Assembly (NCBI RefSeq): GCF_007971525.1
Contig: NZ_CP042437.1
Coordinates: 7,502,001 to 7,566,000 of the forward strand
Length of the DNA: 64,000 bases
Direction of reading: 5' to 3'
Source of the DNA: Mucilaginibacter ginsenosidivorax
Lineage (GTDB): Bacteria; Bacteroidota; Bacteroidia; Sphingobacteriales; Sphingobacteriaceae
Each line of letters starts with the position of its first letter. Positions within the stretch are counted from its first letter, which is position 1. The notes under the pieces are model-generated. The model did not search any database. It was given only the letters and a program-made list of their open reading frames with translations, and was not told the origin of the DNA. The position numbers and the translations under genes were made by a program. This document shows, one piece after another, positions 31,839 to 40,416 of this stretch.

Positions 31839-32234
31839 CTATATACCTTCTGTACCCGGCTCATGCCCTACCATGCGGCCTGTTGTGCGGCCCTGAGGGC
31901 GGCTGGCAAAATCTGTTTTAGCTGGACCTACCGAAGGAAACTCCTTTCTATTTGGCGGTGTTACATCGGTTTGCTCGCTGTAAGATGTATCTGCGCTTTT
32001 GGTTGGCTGATCAACTTCGGCCTGGCTATGGCTGCCTACACCTTCTGTTCTGGTTTTACGTTCCTCGGGTGTTTCGTTTGGATACTCATCGGTTACATCA
32101 AACTCTTCGTCTAAATCGTCGCCATCGTCTTCTAAATCGCGGTTGGCGTTATAGGCGTTATTGTTTACAGAATCCGAACCGGTATTTTGGTAGTCGCTGT
32201 CCTGGTTTTCCCAGGTTTCATTATGCATATTCAT
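31839..32234 (-). CDS. Acidic, probably disordered hypothetical protein
   Basis: A 131-residue protein with an Asn/Asp-rich start, an acidic stretch DLEDDGDDLDEEFDVTDEYP (about residues 33-52) and a Pro/Thr/Ser-rich rest. No hydrophobic core, membrane segment or signal peptide is seen. It is probably intrinsically disordered and cytosolic. Function unknown. Confidence 0.65.
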   Translation of the reverse strand: MNMHNETWENQDSDYQNTGSDSVNNNAYNANRDLEDDGDDLDEEFDVTDEYPNETPEERKTRTEGVGSHSQAEVDQPTKSADTSYSEQTDVTPPNRKEFPSVGPAKTDFASRPQGRTTGRMVGHEPGTEGI

Positions 32235-32380
32235 AGGTTTTAATTTTAGTTGTTAATTAATAAACCTATTAAAATATCATATTGTTTTCTAATTAAGAAA
32301 ATAACTTTCAGAACAAATGGGCAGATATGGAGATTTCAGATGTGCAGTGCGACGATTAGTTAAACGAATGTTTCAAACTA

Positions 32381-32461
32381 CCGTCATTGCGAGGTACGAA
32401 GCAATCCCCTACATGCTAAGTCCCACATAGTTTGGGATTGCTTCGTACCTCGCAATGACGG
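32381..32461. repeat. 81-bp element with perfect 28-bp inverted arms
   Basis: The left arm 32381-32408 begins CCGTCATTGCGAGGTACGAA and the right arm 32434-32461 is its exact complement. The spacer is 25 bases. The word CGTCATTGCGAGG recurs in many bacterial genomes as a dispersed hairpin repeat. It lies in the 368-base gap between the acidic-protein gene and the cysteine desulfurase. No other feature was seen in that gap. Confidence 0.9.
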
Positions 32462-32602
32462 GTTTTATAAATGTTATTTCACAAACGTCATCACTGTTTT
32501 TTCCAGCTTACCTGATGGTTACTCAGGATGACAGTTTTTTATATGTCATTCCCATTCAGAATCAGCGGATTTTACTACCCCTATGACTTGACATTGAGTA
32601 AT

Positions 32603-33739
32603 TTACGCGTTCACCAAACAAAGCTCTTTTACTTTAGCTACGGTGAAATCAACTTCGTCTTTTGTGTTGTATTTGGAAAAGGAAAACCTCACCGAAGGCC
32701 TTGACGAGCTTGCTCCTATCGAGGTAAGTACATGCGAGCCAATATCGGTGCCCGAGCTGCAGGCGCTGCCGCCTGATGCCGATATGCCGCTGATATCTAA
32801 ATTAAATAATAACATATCTGCCATTTCCATCTCAGGAAAAGCTACGTTAAGTACAGTATATAAACTCTTTTCAGGGTCGGTTTCGCCGTTAAAGTTTACG
32901 CCGGGGATTTCGCTGGCCAGTTTGCCCAGCATGTATGATTTTAAGCCCTGGATATGTGCCTGGTGTTGCTCCATTTCGGCATAGGCCAACTCTAAAGCTT
33001 TGGCCAGGCCAACAATGCCGTAAATATTTTCGGTACCGCCGCGCATATTACGCTCCTGCGATCCGCCGTATATTAAAGGTTTTATTTTAATGCGGTGGTT
33101 AATGTGTAAAAAACCAACGCCTTTAGGCCCATGCAGTTTATGACCGGCGCAAACCAAAAAATGAGTTTTAAGCTTACTCAGGTCATGCTGATAGTGCCCC
33201 ATGGTTTGTACCGTATCGCAATGATAGATGGCATTATAAGCCTCGCAAAGGTCGCCAATGCGGTTCATATCCGATAGGGTACCAATCTCGTTATTGGCGT
33301 GCATGATAGATACAAAACTCCTGGCATTATCCTTCAATAAAGTCTCCAGGTGGTCGTAATCTACATTGCCTTTACTGTCAATATTAACAAAGCTTAATTT
33401 GATGACACCCGATTTTTCCATAGCCTCCAATGTATGCAATACGGCATGGTGCTCAATATGGCTGGTTATGGCATGGGTAATGTTATGATCAATAATGCCG
33501 CAACGGATGGCTGTGTTATCGGCTTCGGTGCCGCTCGAGGTAAAAAATATTTCAGCAGGCGAAGTATGCAGCAGCCCGGCTATGGTTTTGCGCGACCTTT
33601 CGATTAGCGTACGCGCCTCCCTCCCATGTGAATGAATTGAAGATGGATTACCATAATGGTTTTCCATCACTTTATACATTTCTTTTAAAACTTCAGGGTC
33701 AAGCGGCGTAGTAGCAGCATTATCAAAATAAACACGCAT
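32603..33739 (-). CDS. Cysteine desulfurase (IscS/NifS family)
   Basis: A 378-residue PLP enzyme releasing sulfur from cysteine as an enzyme persulfide. It has FDNAATTPLDPEVL at the start, the PLP lysine K201 in CAGHKLHGPKGVGF, and the catalytic Cys 327 in SGGSACSSGTD. The short loop before this Cys and the overall length fit the IscS/NifS class rather than SufS. It could serve Fe-S assembly or tRNA thiolation. No isc partners are adjacent. Confidence 0.92.
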   Translation of the reverse strand: MRVYFDNAATTPLDPEVLKEMYKVMENHYGNPSSIHSHGREARTLIERSRKTIAGLLHTSPAEIFFTSSGTEADNTAIRCGIIDHNITHAITSHIEHHAVLHTLEAMEKSGVIKLSFVNIDSKGNVDYDHLETLLKDNARSFVSIMHANNEIGTLSDMNRIGDLCEAYNAIYHCDTVQTMGHYQHDLSKLKTHFLVCAGHKLHGPKGVGFLHINHRIKIKPLIYGGSQERNMRGGTENIYGIVGLAKALELAYAEMEQHQAHIQGLKSYMLGKLASEIPGVNFNGETDPEKSLYTVLNVAFPEMEMADMLLFNLDISGISASGGSACSSGTDIGSHVLTSIGASSSRPSVRFSFSKYNTKDEVDFTVAKVKELCLVNA

Positions 33740-33750
33740 CGTTATAGTAA

Positions 33751-33929
33751 TTATTGATTTATTGAATTACTGAATTAGTGATTTGAAGAGTAAACTCAAC
33801 AATTCATCAATTCAATCCTTCAACAAATGGGTCAGTTAACTTATAAAAACTCTTTATTAAATCACAACTTAATGATTTGGTTAAGTCTAACGCAATAATT
33901 CATTAAATCAGTAATTCAATAATTAATTC
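33751..33929. repeat. Octad-word inverted repeat between cysteine desulfurase and glmM
   Basis: The left part (33751-33789) steps through ATTATTGA, TTTATTGA, ATTACTGA, ATTAGTGA, TTTGAAGA, 8-base words ending mostly in TGA. The right part (about 33893-33929) is their complement and overlaps the 3' end of glmM (stop at 33923). It resembles the 7-base word hairpins elsewhere in the window. Confidence 0.72.
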
Positions 33930-35305
33930 AAAATCTCTTTAATATCCGCGATTATCTTATTTGCCAGTCCGTTGGCAACCGTTTCTGAATTGCCCTCGGA
34001 GTAAATACGGATAATCGGTTCAGTATTTGAACGACGCAAATGTACCCATTCTTTATCAAATTCTATTTTCAAACCGTCAATTGTTGAGTGCGGTTGTTTC
34101 ATGTATTTTTCTTCAACCTTGGTCAAAAGGGCGTCAATGTCCATTTCGGGGGTTAAAGTGATCTTATTTTTGGAAATAAAATAACCAGGATATGACTGAC
34201 GCAGGTTTGAAACCGACTTGCCATATTTAGCAAGGTGGGTTAAAAATAAGGCAATACCAACTAAAGCATCGCGGCCGTAGTGTATTTCGGGATAAATAAT
34301 ACCACCATTACCTTCGCCACCAATTACGGCGTTAACTGCTTTCATTTGGTTAACCACGTTCACTTCGCCTACTGCCGACGCGTGATATTCGCCGCCGGCC
34401 TTTTCGGTAACATCGCGCAACGCACGGGTCGACGACAGGTTGGATACCGTATTACCCAAATTATTCTGCAGCACGTAATCGGCTACGGCAACCAGCGTAT
34501 ATTCCTCGCCAAACATATTGCCATCCTCGCAAACAAAGCACAGGCGGTCAACATCCGGGTCAACGGCTATACCTAAATGAGCACGCTTATTTAAAACTTC
34601 TTTTGACAAGGCTGTGAGGTTCTCCGGCAACGGTTCCGGGTTATGCGGAAAATTGCCATCGGGCTCGCAATATAATTCGTGAATGGTTTTTACACCCAGT
34701 GCCTTTAGCAAGGCCGGTACAAAAATACCGCCGGTAGAATTTACACAATCAATTACAATATTAAAATCGGCCTTTTTTATAGCTTCCACATCAACCAGCG
34801 GCAATGCCAGTACAAGATCGATATGTTTTTGCAGCCAGCTATCATCAAGGGTAACCTTACCAAGGTCGTTTACATCGGCATATTTAAAATCGCTGTTTTC
34901 GGCAATTTCCAGTACTTCTTTACCATCTGCATCACTTATAAATTCGCCATCGGCATTCAGTAGCTTAAGCGCGTTCCATTGTTTTGGGTTATGGCTTGCC
35001 GTTAGTATAATGCCACCTGCCGCCTGCTCGCCTGTAACTGCAACTTCAACAGTAGGCGTAGTTGAAAGGCCAAGGTCTATTACATCTATGCCGAGGCCTT
35101 GTAAAGTACCTACTACCAGGTTATTAACCATAGTGCCAGATATGCGGGCATCGCGGCCTATCACAATTTTTTTGATCCCTGATTTTTTAACTGCCCAGGC
35201 ACCGTAAGCCGATGTGAATTTTACAATATCAAGCGGTGTTAAACCATCGCCGGCAGTACCACCAATGGTACCGCGTATTCCCGAAATTGATTTTATAAGT
35301 GTCAA
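33923..35305 (-). CDS. glmM: Phosphoglucosamine mutase
   Basis: A 460-residue alpha-D-phosphohexomutase, expected to convert glucosamine-6-P to glucosamine-1-P for peptidoglycan and LPS. The phosphoserine is about S104 in LTASHNPKQWNALK; the metal loop is VDPDVDRLCF; sugar- and phosphate-binding parts are GGEGNGGIIYP and RRSNTEPIIRIYSE. No ATG lies near the start. A TTG at 35305 gives the family N-terminus (MTLIKSISGIRGTIGG) and is preferred; another TTG lies eight codons upstream. Phosphomannomutase is the alternative. Confidence 0.87.
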   Translation of the reverse strand: MTLIKSISGIRGTIGGTAGDGLTPLDIVKFTSAYGAWAVKKSGIKKIVIGRDARISGTMVNNLVVGTLQGLGIDVIDLGLSTTPTVEVAVTGEQAAGGIILTASHNPKQWNALKLLNADGEFISDADGKEVLEIAENSDFKYADVNDLGKVTLDDSWLQKHIDLVLALPLVDVEAIKKADFNIVIDCVNSTGGIFVPALLKALGVKTIHELYCEPDGNFPHNPEPLPENLTALSKEVLNKRAHLGIAVDPDVDRLCFVCEDGNMFGEEYTLVAVADYVLQNNLGNTVSNLSSTRALRDVTEKAGGEYHASAVGEVNVVNQMKAVNAVIGGEGNGGIIYPEIHYGRDALVGIALFLTHLAKYGKSVSNLRQSYPGYFISKNKITLTPEMDIDALLTKVEEKYMKQPHSTIDGLKIEFDKEWVHLRRSNTEPIIRIYSEGNSETVANGLANKIIADIKEILN

Positions 35306-35547
35306 AATTGTAATGTTTTTGTTGCACAAAAGTAAAATATTTAAGCGATTGCCTTGTACAAATTATATTTTTCTGCAAACGTTTGCTCAGCGAAAAACAC
35401 CTTATACGGCTTTAAAAACTGCTTTATAGTTGTTACCCTTTTTAAAGTTTAACGTTTAAACAGGCCAATCTGCATGTGACATGTAAACTAACCTATGTTT
35501 TAGTTTTTATTAAGCGCTTGTTATAAAACTTGTTTTAAAGTATTTAA

Positions 35548-35555
35548 TAACTTTG
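35548..35555 (+). promoter_or_regulatory. -7 box TAACTTTG before the PAP2 gene
   Basis: Exact TAnnTTTG match 30 bases before the PAP2 start codon. The -33 element is weak. Confidence 0.5.
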
Positions 35556-35584
35556 AACGAAAATATAAAATTCAATTTGCATCA

Positions 35585-36148
35585 ATGCCAGATTACATCT
35601 TACAACTCGACCGGCATTTATTTTATTTCATCAACCACGATTTGGCCAACCCGTTCTTTGACCTGGTTATGCCCTGGTTCCGCAATCCTAAATTCTGGAT
35701 TCCGCTTTATATTTTCATTATTGTTTTTTCATTATGGCGGTATAAAAAAGTGGGCGCTGTTATCATCATCCTGTTGGCAACAACAGCAGGCTTTGCCGAT
35801 TTTACAAGCGCTACCCTCATTAAGCACCAGGTACAAAGGCTTCGCCCCTGCCGCGATCCGGTTGTTGGCTTAACTGATATTAACCGCATTCCATGCGGAA
35901 CGGGTTACAGCTTCCCTTCAACCCATGCGACCGATCATTTTGCCATGGCCATATTTTTATGCCTTGTTTTTGGCAAAAAGTGGCGCTGGGTATGGTTTGC
36001 TGCAATTTTCTGGGCCGCGCTGGTATCATTTGCCCAGGTGTATGTGGGAGTTCATTTCCCTGTCGATGTAATTTGCGGGGCTATTTACGGCTCGCTTGTG
36101 GGGATGCTGTTTGCCTATATTTTCAAAAAAATACAACCTGCCTTTTAA
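35585..36148 (+). CDS. PAP2 family membrane phosphatase
   Basis: A 187-residue integral membrane protein with about five hydrophobic spans. The three motifs are KHQVQRLRP (C1, residues 80-88), FPSTHATDH (C2, His 114) and AQVYVGVHFPVD (C3). It probably dephosphorylates a lipid such as undecaprenyl diphosphate or phosphatidic acid. The C2 glycine is Thr, and the phosphate-contacting Arg of C3 (SRxxxxxHxxxD) reads Gln, so activity may differ. Its stop overlaps the ZIP start by one base. Confidence 0.87.
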   Translation: MPDYILQLDRHLFYFINHDLANPFFDLVMPWFRNPKFWIPLYIFIIVFSLWRYKKVGAVIIILLATTAGFADFTSATLIKHQVQRLRPCRDPVVGLTDINRIPCGTGYSFPSTHATDHFAMAIFLCLVFGKKWRWVWFAAIFWAALVSFAQVYVGVHFPVDVICGAIYGSLVGMLFAYIFKKIQPAF

Positions 36149-36864
36149 TGGAGATCTGGAAAGTTTTACTGTTATTTTTAAGCGCCTCCTTTGGTGGCCT
36201 ATCTGTTTTTTTATTCAGGGGCGATAATCATAAAATGCTCAAACTTGTGCTATCGTTTAGCGGGGCATACCTATTTGGCATAACGGTTTTGCATTTAATA
36301 CCCGATGCTTACCACGGCAATGATAATTATGTGGGGGTGTTTATCCTGATTGGTTTTCTTTTCCAGATTGTTTTAGAGCTGTTTTCTGACGGCATTGAGC
36401 ACGGCCACATGCACAAACACCAGCACGACCTGGTAACTTTCCCGGTGGGTATTATGGTGAGCCTTTGCCTGCACGCTTTTTTGGAGGGGATGCCATTGGC
36501 GCAGGGCAACCAGGATCAGTTGGTTTATGGCATAGCACTGCACCATATACCGGCAGCGTTTGCTTTAGGTACTGTGCTGCTCACCAACAAGCAAGGCCGT
36601 AATAAAACCGTTTTTTTTATTTTGTTATTCGCCGTAATGGCGCCGGCGGGCTACTTTTTTAGTAATGCCTTAAGCACCAGTAATATTGGTAACCTGCAGC
36701 ATTACTTTAACAGGATAATGGGCGTGGTAATTGGTGTCTTCCTGCACATATCCACCACCATATTATTTGAATCAAGCGCCGATCACAAATTTAACTTACG
36801 AAAAATGGCGGCTGTTCTTTTGGGAGTTGCCATTGCGTTGGCGGGAAGCCCCCTAACCCATTAA
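36148..36864 (+). CDS. ZIP family divalent metal transporter
   Basis: A 238-residue membrane transporter. The ATG overlaps the PAP2 stop, and a longer in-frame ORF back to 35893 runs over the PAP2 gene and is not used. Seven to eight spans are visible, with a His-rich loop (IEHGHMHKHQHD) and the metal-path motifs HAFLEGMPL and HHIPAAFALG, where the second differs from the common HNIPEG. It is likely to import zinc or iron. Its last residues (GSPLTH) and stop codon are encoded by a partial copy of the adjacent GC-rich repeat. Confidence 0.87.
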   Translation: MEIWKVLLLFLSASFGGLSVFLFRGDNHKMLKLVLSFSGAYLFGITVLHLIPDAYHGNDNYVGVFILIGFLFQIVLELFSDGIEHGHMHKHQHDLVTFPVGIMVSLCLHAFLEGMPLAQGNQDQLVYGIALHHIPAAFALGTVLLTNKQGRNKTVFFILLFAVMAPAGYFFSNALSTSNIGNLQHYFNRIMGVVIGVFLHISTTILFESSADHKFNLRKMAAVLLGVAIALAGSPLTH

Positions 36865-36952
36865 GCCCCCTAACCCCCTGAAGGGGGAACTTTTTGAATT
36901 GTTAATTTGAATTTGCAACTATTGTTCCCCCTTCAGGGGGGTAGGGGGCTTA
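36862..36952. repeat. GC-rich inverted repeat after the ZIP gene
   Basis: The left arm 36862-36890 (TAAGCCCCCTAACCCCCTGA and on) and the right arm 36924-36952 are complementary in 28 of 29 positions around a 33-base AT-rich centre. A partial extra copy (AAGCCCCCTAACCCA) sits just before the left arm inside the ZIP gene. It lies between convergent genes and could terminate both. This type of CCCCCT/AGGGGG hairpin is common between genes in Bacteroidota. Confidence 0.9.
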
Positions 36953-36963
36953 GGCGCTATGCG

Positions 36964-38028
36964 CTAATTAATACTCTCTAACATTTTAATATACAGCTCA
37001 ATACCTTCTCTTATTTCATCTACATATACAAACTCGTCAGCAGTATGTGACCTTGCCGAATCGCCGGGGCCAACTTTGATTGATGGGATATCCAGCAACG
37101 ATTGATCTGAGGTGGTTGGAGAGCCATACGTTGTGCGGCCTAAAGCTATACCGGCTTGCACAATAGCATGCTCTTTGGGGATTGATGATGGTTTAAGGCG
37201 GATAGATCTTGGCTTTACCTCGCAGCTTACGTGCTGGCGGATGATTTCCAGAACCTCCTCATTGCGGTAGGCATCTGTAACCCGAACATCAACCGTAAAC
37301 ACACAACTTGCCGGTACCACATTATGCTGCGAACCTGCGTTGATAATGGTAACCGACATTTTTATGGGCCCAAAAACTTCCGATTCTTTGGGGAACTTAA
37401 AACTGCGGAACCATTCAATATCTGTTAATGCTTTATAGATGGCATTTTCGCCTTCTTCTCGGGCAGCATGCCCGGCGCGGCCATGAGCGGTGCAATCCAA
37501 CACCATTAAGCCACGTTCGGCAATGGCCAGCTGCATCAGGGTAGGCTCTCCTACTATACCGAAATCAAGTTTACCCAGGTCGGGGATAATGAGTTCAAGT
37601 CCGTTTACGCCCGAGATTTCTTCTTCGGCAGTGGTAGCCAGGCAAAAATTATATTTCAGGTTTTCCCTGTCGTGAAAATAAAGAAATACAGCTATTAACG
37701 ATACCAGACAACCGCCTGCATCATTACTGCCAAGGCCAAATAGTTTGCCGTCTTCAATTTTGGCATCATATGGATCGCGTGTGTAACCTGAATTGGGTTT
37801 CACGGTATCATGATGTGAGTTGAGCAGTATGGTTGGCTTTGCCGGATCAAAATGCCTGTTCCATGCCCAGATATTGTTAAGCTTGCGATGGGTGGTTACG
37901 CCATGTTGTTGTAAAAACTCGTTAATCAGATCGGCTGTACGGTCTTCTTCTTTACTGAATGATGGTATAGATATCAGCTGCTGCAGTAATGTAACTGCCA
38001 ACTGGTATAAATTGTTGCTATCGGTCAT
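36964..38028 (-). CDS. M20 family deacetylase, acetyl- or succinylornithine deacetylase-like
   Basis: A 354-residue zinc metallohydrolase. Metal ligands and catalytic residues are in ILLNSHHDTVKP (about residue 74), GSNDAGGCL (Asp about 101), TTAEEEISG (Glu-Glu about 132) and ARSHTADEFV near the end. SAPTTSDQ-like SPTTSDQSLL matches the Bacteroidota ArgE-type enzymes of arginine synthesis, which in this phylum may use N-succinylornithine. No other arg genes are nearby, so the substrate is inferred. Confidence 0.75.
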   Translation of the reverse strand: MTDSNNLYQLAVTLLQQLISIPSFSKEEDRTADLINEFLQQHGVTTHRKLNNIWAWNRHFDPAKPTILLNSHHDTVKPNSGYTRDPYDAKIEDGKLFGLGSNDAGGCLVSLIAVFLYFHDRENLKYNFCLATTAEEEISGVNGLELIIPDLGKLDFGIVGEPTLMQLAIAERGLMVLDCTAHGRAGHAAREEGENAIYKALTDIEWFRSFKFPKESEVFGPIKMSVTIINAGSQHNVVPASCVFTVDVRVTDAYRNEEVLEIIRQHVSCEVKPRSIRLKPSSIPKEHAIVQAGIALGRTTYGSPTTSDQSLLDIPSIKVGPGDSARSHTADEFVYVDEIREGIELYIKMLESIN

Positions 38029-38135
38029 AGATATCGGGATAATCCCATGAATGTTATGCGGGCAAAATTAATAACTTTTTATGTAACGATACTGATAAAC
38101 GAATGGTATTAATATTCGGGTTTAAATTAAAATTG

Positions 38136-38143
38136 TAGTTTTG
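38136..38143 (+). promoter_or_regulatory. -7 box TAGTTTTG before the BSP-type peptidase gene
   Basis: Exact TAnnTTTG match 26 bases before the start codon at 38169. No clear -33 element. Confidence 0.45.
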
Positions 38144-38168
38144 AAATTCAATCTATTTATCCAAAACA

Positions 38169-38837
38169 ATGAAAAAAACATCAATCTTATCTATCTTATT
38201 TTTAATGCTGATGGCAGGCACTTCCTACGCCCAGCAAACCAGCAACTACAACAAAAACGGTTACAAGCTTACTTTTATCAACTATGACAATACGCTTGAT
38301 ACTGCGCTGAAAACCAGACTGATAAACACATTTTATAAAGTATATCCTGAACTGGCAAATGCCTACAACAAAAAAACACTGAAGGCAGTTACCATGATTA
38401 TAGATACCAGTTACAAAGGCGTTGCCGAAACCGCAAACGGCATTGTAACCATAAGCTCGCGCTGGATGCACCAACGCCCGGAGGATATTGATGTGGTAAC
38501 GCACGAGGTAATGCACATTGTGCAGGATTATGGCCAAAGCACCGGCCCGGGCTGGTTAACAGAAGGTATTGCCGATTATGCACGGTTTAAATTTGGCGTT
38601 AATAACCCGGCAGCCAACTGGTCGTTACCGGCCTATAAGGCCACTCAAAACTATGACAACAGCTACCGGGTTACAGCGCGTTTCCTGGCCTGGCTTGAAA
38701 AAAGCAAGCCCGGAATTGTGAAAACTTTCGATAGCAAAATGCGCGACCATACCTTTACCGACGATACCTGGAAACAACAAACCGGTAAAACATTGGATGA
38801 GTTGTGGAAAGATTATTCAGCTAACCCAGTTGTCTGA
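38169..38837 (+). CDS. Secreted basic secretory protein (BSP) family putative metallopeptidase
   Basis: A 222-residue exported protein with a signal peptide ending SYAQ (about residue 21). The zinc motif HEVMHIVQ (HExxH, about residue 113) is followed by GWLTEGIADYARFK, whose Glu/Asp region is typical of gluzincin-like BSP proteins, related to plant basic secretory proteins. It is probably periplasmic or secreted and proteolytic, though enzymatic activity in this family is poorly documented. Confidence 0.82.
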   Translation: MKKTSILSILFLMLMAGTSYAQQTSNYNKNGYKLTFINYDNTLDTALKTRLINTFYKVYPELANAYNKKTLKAVTMIIDTSYKGVAETANGIVTISSRWMHQRPEDIDVVTHEVMHIVQDYGQSTGPGWLTEGIADYARFKFGVNNPAANWSLPAYKATQNYDNSYRVTARFLAWLEKSKPGIVKTFDSKMRDHTFTDDTWKQQTGKTLDELWKDYSANPVV

Positions 38838-39004
38838 ATCAGAATTTTCAGAATTTTAGAATTAACAGAATTAGTCTGAACCGGAATTTATCGAATTATT
38901 TGAATTTCCAGAATTTTGAGAATTCAAATAATTCCGCAATTCGATAAATTCCGGTTTCAGACAAATAATTTTCAAATCTTCAAATTCTCAAATTTTCAAA
39001 TCAA
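38838..39004. repeat. AT-rich word repeats and long hairpin before the MFS gene end
   Basis: Tandem words of the AGAATTTTC/GAATTATTT type fill the gap. An imperfect hairpin pairs 38874-38906 (starting GTCTGAACCGGAATTTATCG) with 38921-38962. Further TTCAAATCTT-like words follow up to the stop of the MFS gene. Same style as the 7-base word hairpins, with less regular spacing. Confidence 0.75.
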
Positions 39005-40309
39005 TCAATCCTCCTCCATCTTCGAGTGTTTGCGGGTATCCCTCATGGTAACGTAAAGCACCAGCGATAAAGCGATACACACGGTTACGTACCAGTAAAA
39101 CCATTGGGCGTGATGCGCTGTTTTAAAGCCTAAAGCAATGTATTCGGCCGAGCCGCCAAATATAGATACCGCTATGGCATACGGAAAACCAACACCAAGC
39201 GCACGGATATTTGCTGGGAAAAGTTCGGCTTTTACCACAGCGTTAATTGATGTATACCCGCTTACGATAATAAGCGCGGCCAAAATAAGGCCGAAGGCAA
39301 TCCAGCCGTCTTTTGTGTCTCCCAGCAATGTGAGTATCGGGATAGTTGTTATTGTACCTAAAATGCCAAAACCTATTAGCAAAGGTTTGCGCCCTATATT
39401 GTCAGACAGCAAACCAAATAGCGGCTGTATAAGCATAAACACCAGCAACGTAAGGCTCGAAATTAAGGTGGCTTCGGCCTTGCTGAAACCCGATGTATCT
39501 ACCAGGAATTTTTGCATATAGGTTGTAAAAGTGTAAAATGCCAATGTACCGCCTGCTGTAAGGCCTATCACTGTAAGCACAGCCTTCGGGTGTTTGGCAA
39601 GTTCGGCAATAGTGCCGTTTGTTGTGCTGGTTTTTTCTTTTTCTTTGGAAAAGGAAGCTGACTCCTGTAAACTACGGCGCAGGTACATGGTAATCACAGC
39701 CAAAAAAGCTCCAATGCCGAAGGCAATGCGCCAACCCCAGTCATGTAACTGTTGCTCAGTTAAAAATATCCTTTGCAGTAAAACCAATAAGCCCAGGGCA
39801 AGCAACTGCCCCATAATGAGGGTTACATATTGAAAGCTGGAATAAAAACCCCGGTGCTTGCGGCCAGCCATCTCGCTTAAATAAGTCGCGCTTGTGCCAT
39901 ATTCGCCGCCCACGCTTAAGCCCTGTATAACCCTGGCCAATACCAGCAGCAGCGGCGCTGCAACGCCAATAGTTTTATAACCTGGCGTTATGGTAATAAT
40001 AAGCGAGCCAAGGCTCATGAGCAGAACGGATACTGTAAGCGCCTTTTTGCGGCCATGTTTATCGGCATAGGTACCCATTAGCCACCCGCCTATCGGCCTC
40101 ATCAAAAAGCCGAGCGCAAATACACCCGCAGTATTTAATAGTTGGGCTGTCTGGTCGCCTTTTGGGAAAAAAGAGCTTGAAAAATAAAGTGAAAATGCCG
40201 AGTACACATACCAATCATACCATTCAACCAAATTGCCTAACGAGCCGCCAATTATTGATTTGATACGGCCGCCTGTTGTTTTGACGGTAACTTGGGATGT
40301 ATTAGTCAT
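39005..40309 (-). CDS. MFS transporter, metabolite:H+ symporter (MHS) family
   Basis: A 434-residue 12-span permease. IIGGSLGNLVEWYDWYVYSAFSLYF at the first span and PIGGWLMGTYADKHGRKKAL after span 2 are the MHS signatures seen in alpha-ketoglutarate, proline/betaine and citrate carriers. The substrate is not predictable. Monocistronic; divergent from the DUF2851 gene. Confidence 0.9.
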   Translation of the reverse strand: MTNTSQVTVKTTGGRIKSIIGGSLGNLVEWYDWYVYSAFSLYFSSSFFPKGDQTAQLLNTAGVFALGFLMRPIGGWLMGTYADKHGRKKALTVSVLLMSLGSLIITITPGYKTIGVAAPLLLVLARVIQGLSVGGEYGTSATYLSEMAGRKHRGFYSSFQYVTLIMGQLLALGLLVLLQRIFLTEQQLHDWGWRIAFGIGAFLAVITMYLRRSLQESASFSKEKEKTSTTNGTIAELAKHPKAVLTVIGLTAGGTLAFYTFTTYMQKFLVDTSGFSKAEATLISSLTLLVFMLIQPLFGLLSDNIGRKPLLIGFGILGTITTIPILTLLGDTKDGWIAFGLILAALIIVSGYTSINAVVKAELFPANIRALGVGFPYAIAVSIFGGSAEYIALGFKTAHHAQWFYWYVTVCIALSLVLYVTMRDTRKHSKMEED

Positions 40310-40416
40310 ATTTTGCTTAAAAAAGATAAACGCATAAATGTACTATAATCAAATTAGCGCACAAAAAACTTAATCAGCCTAATCTAACTAAATCAACTAC
40401 TCACTATATTTAAAGC

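Noticed and set aside
35893..36147. N-terminal extension of the ZIP transporter
   Set aside because: It overlaps the PAP2 gene in another frame; the ATG at 36148 overlapping the PAP2 stop is the natural start.
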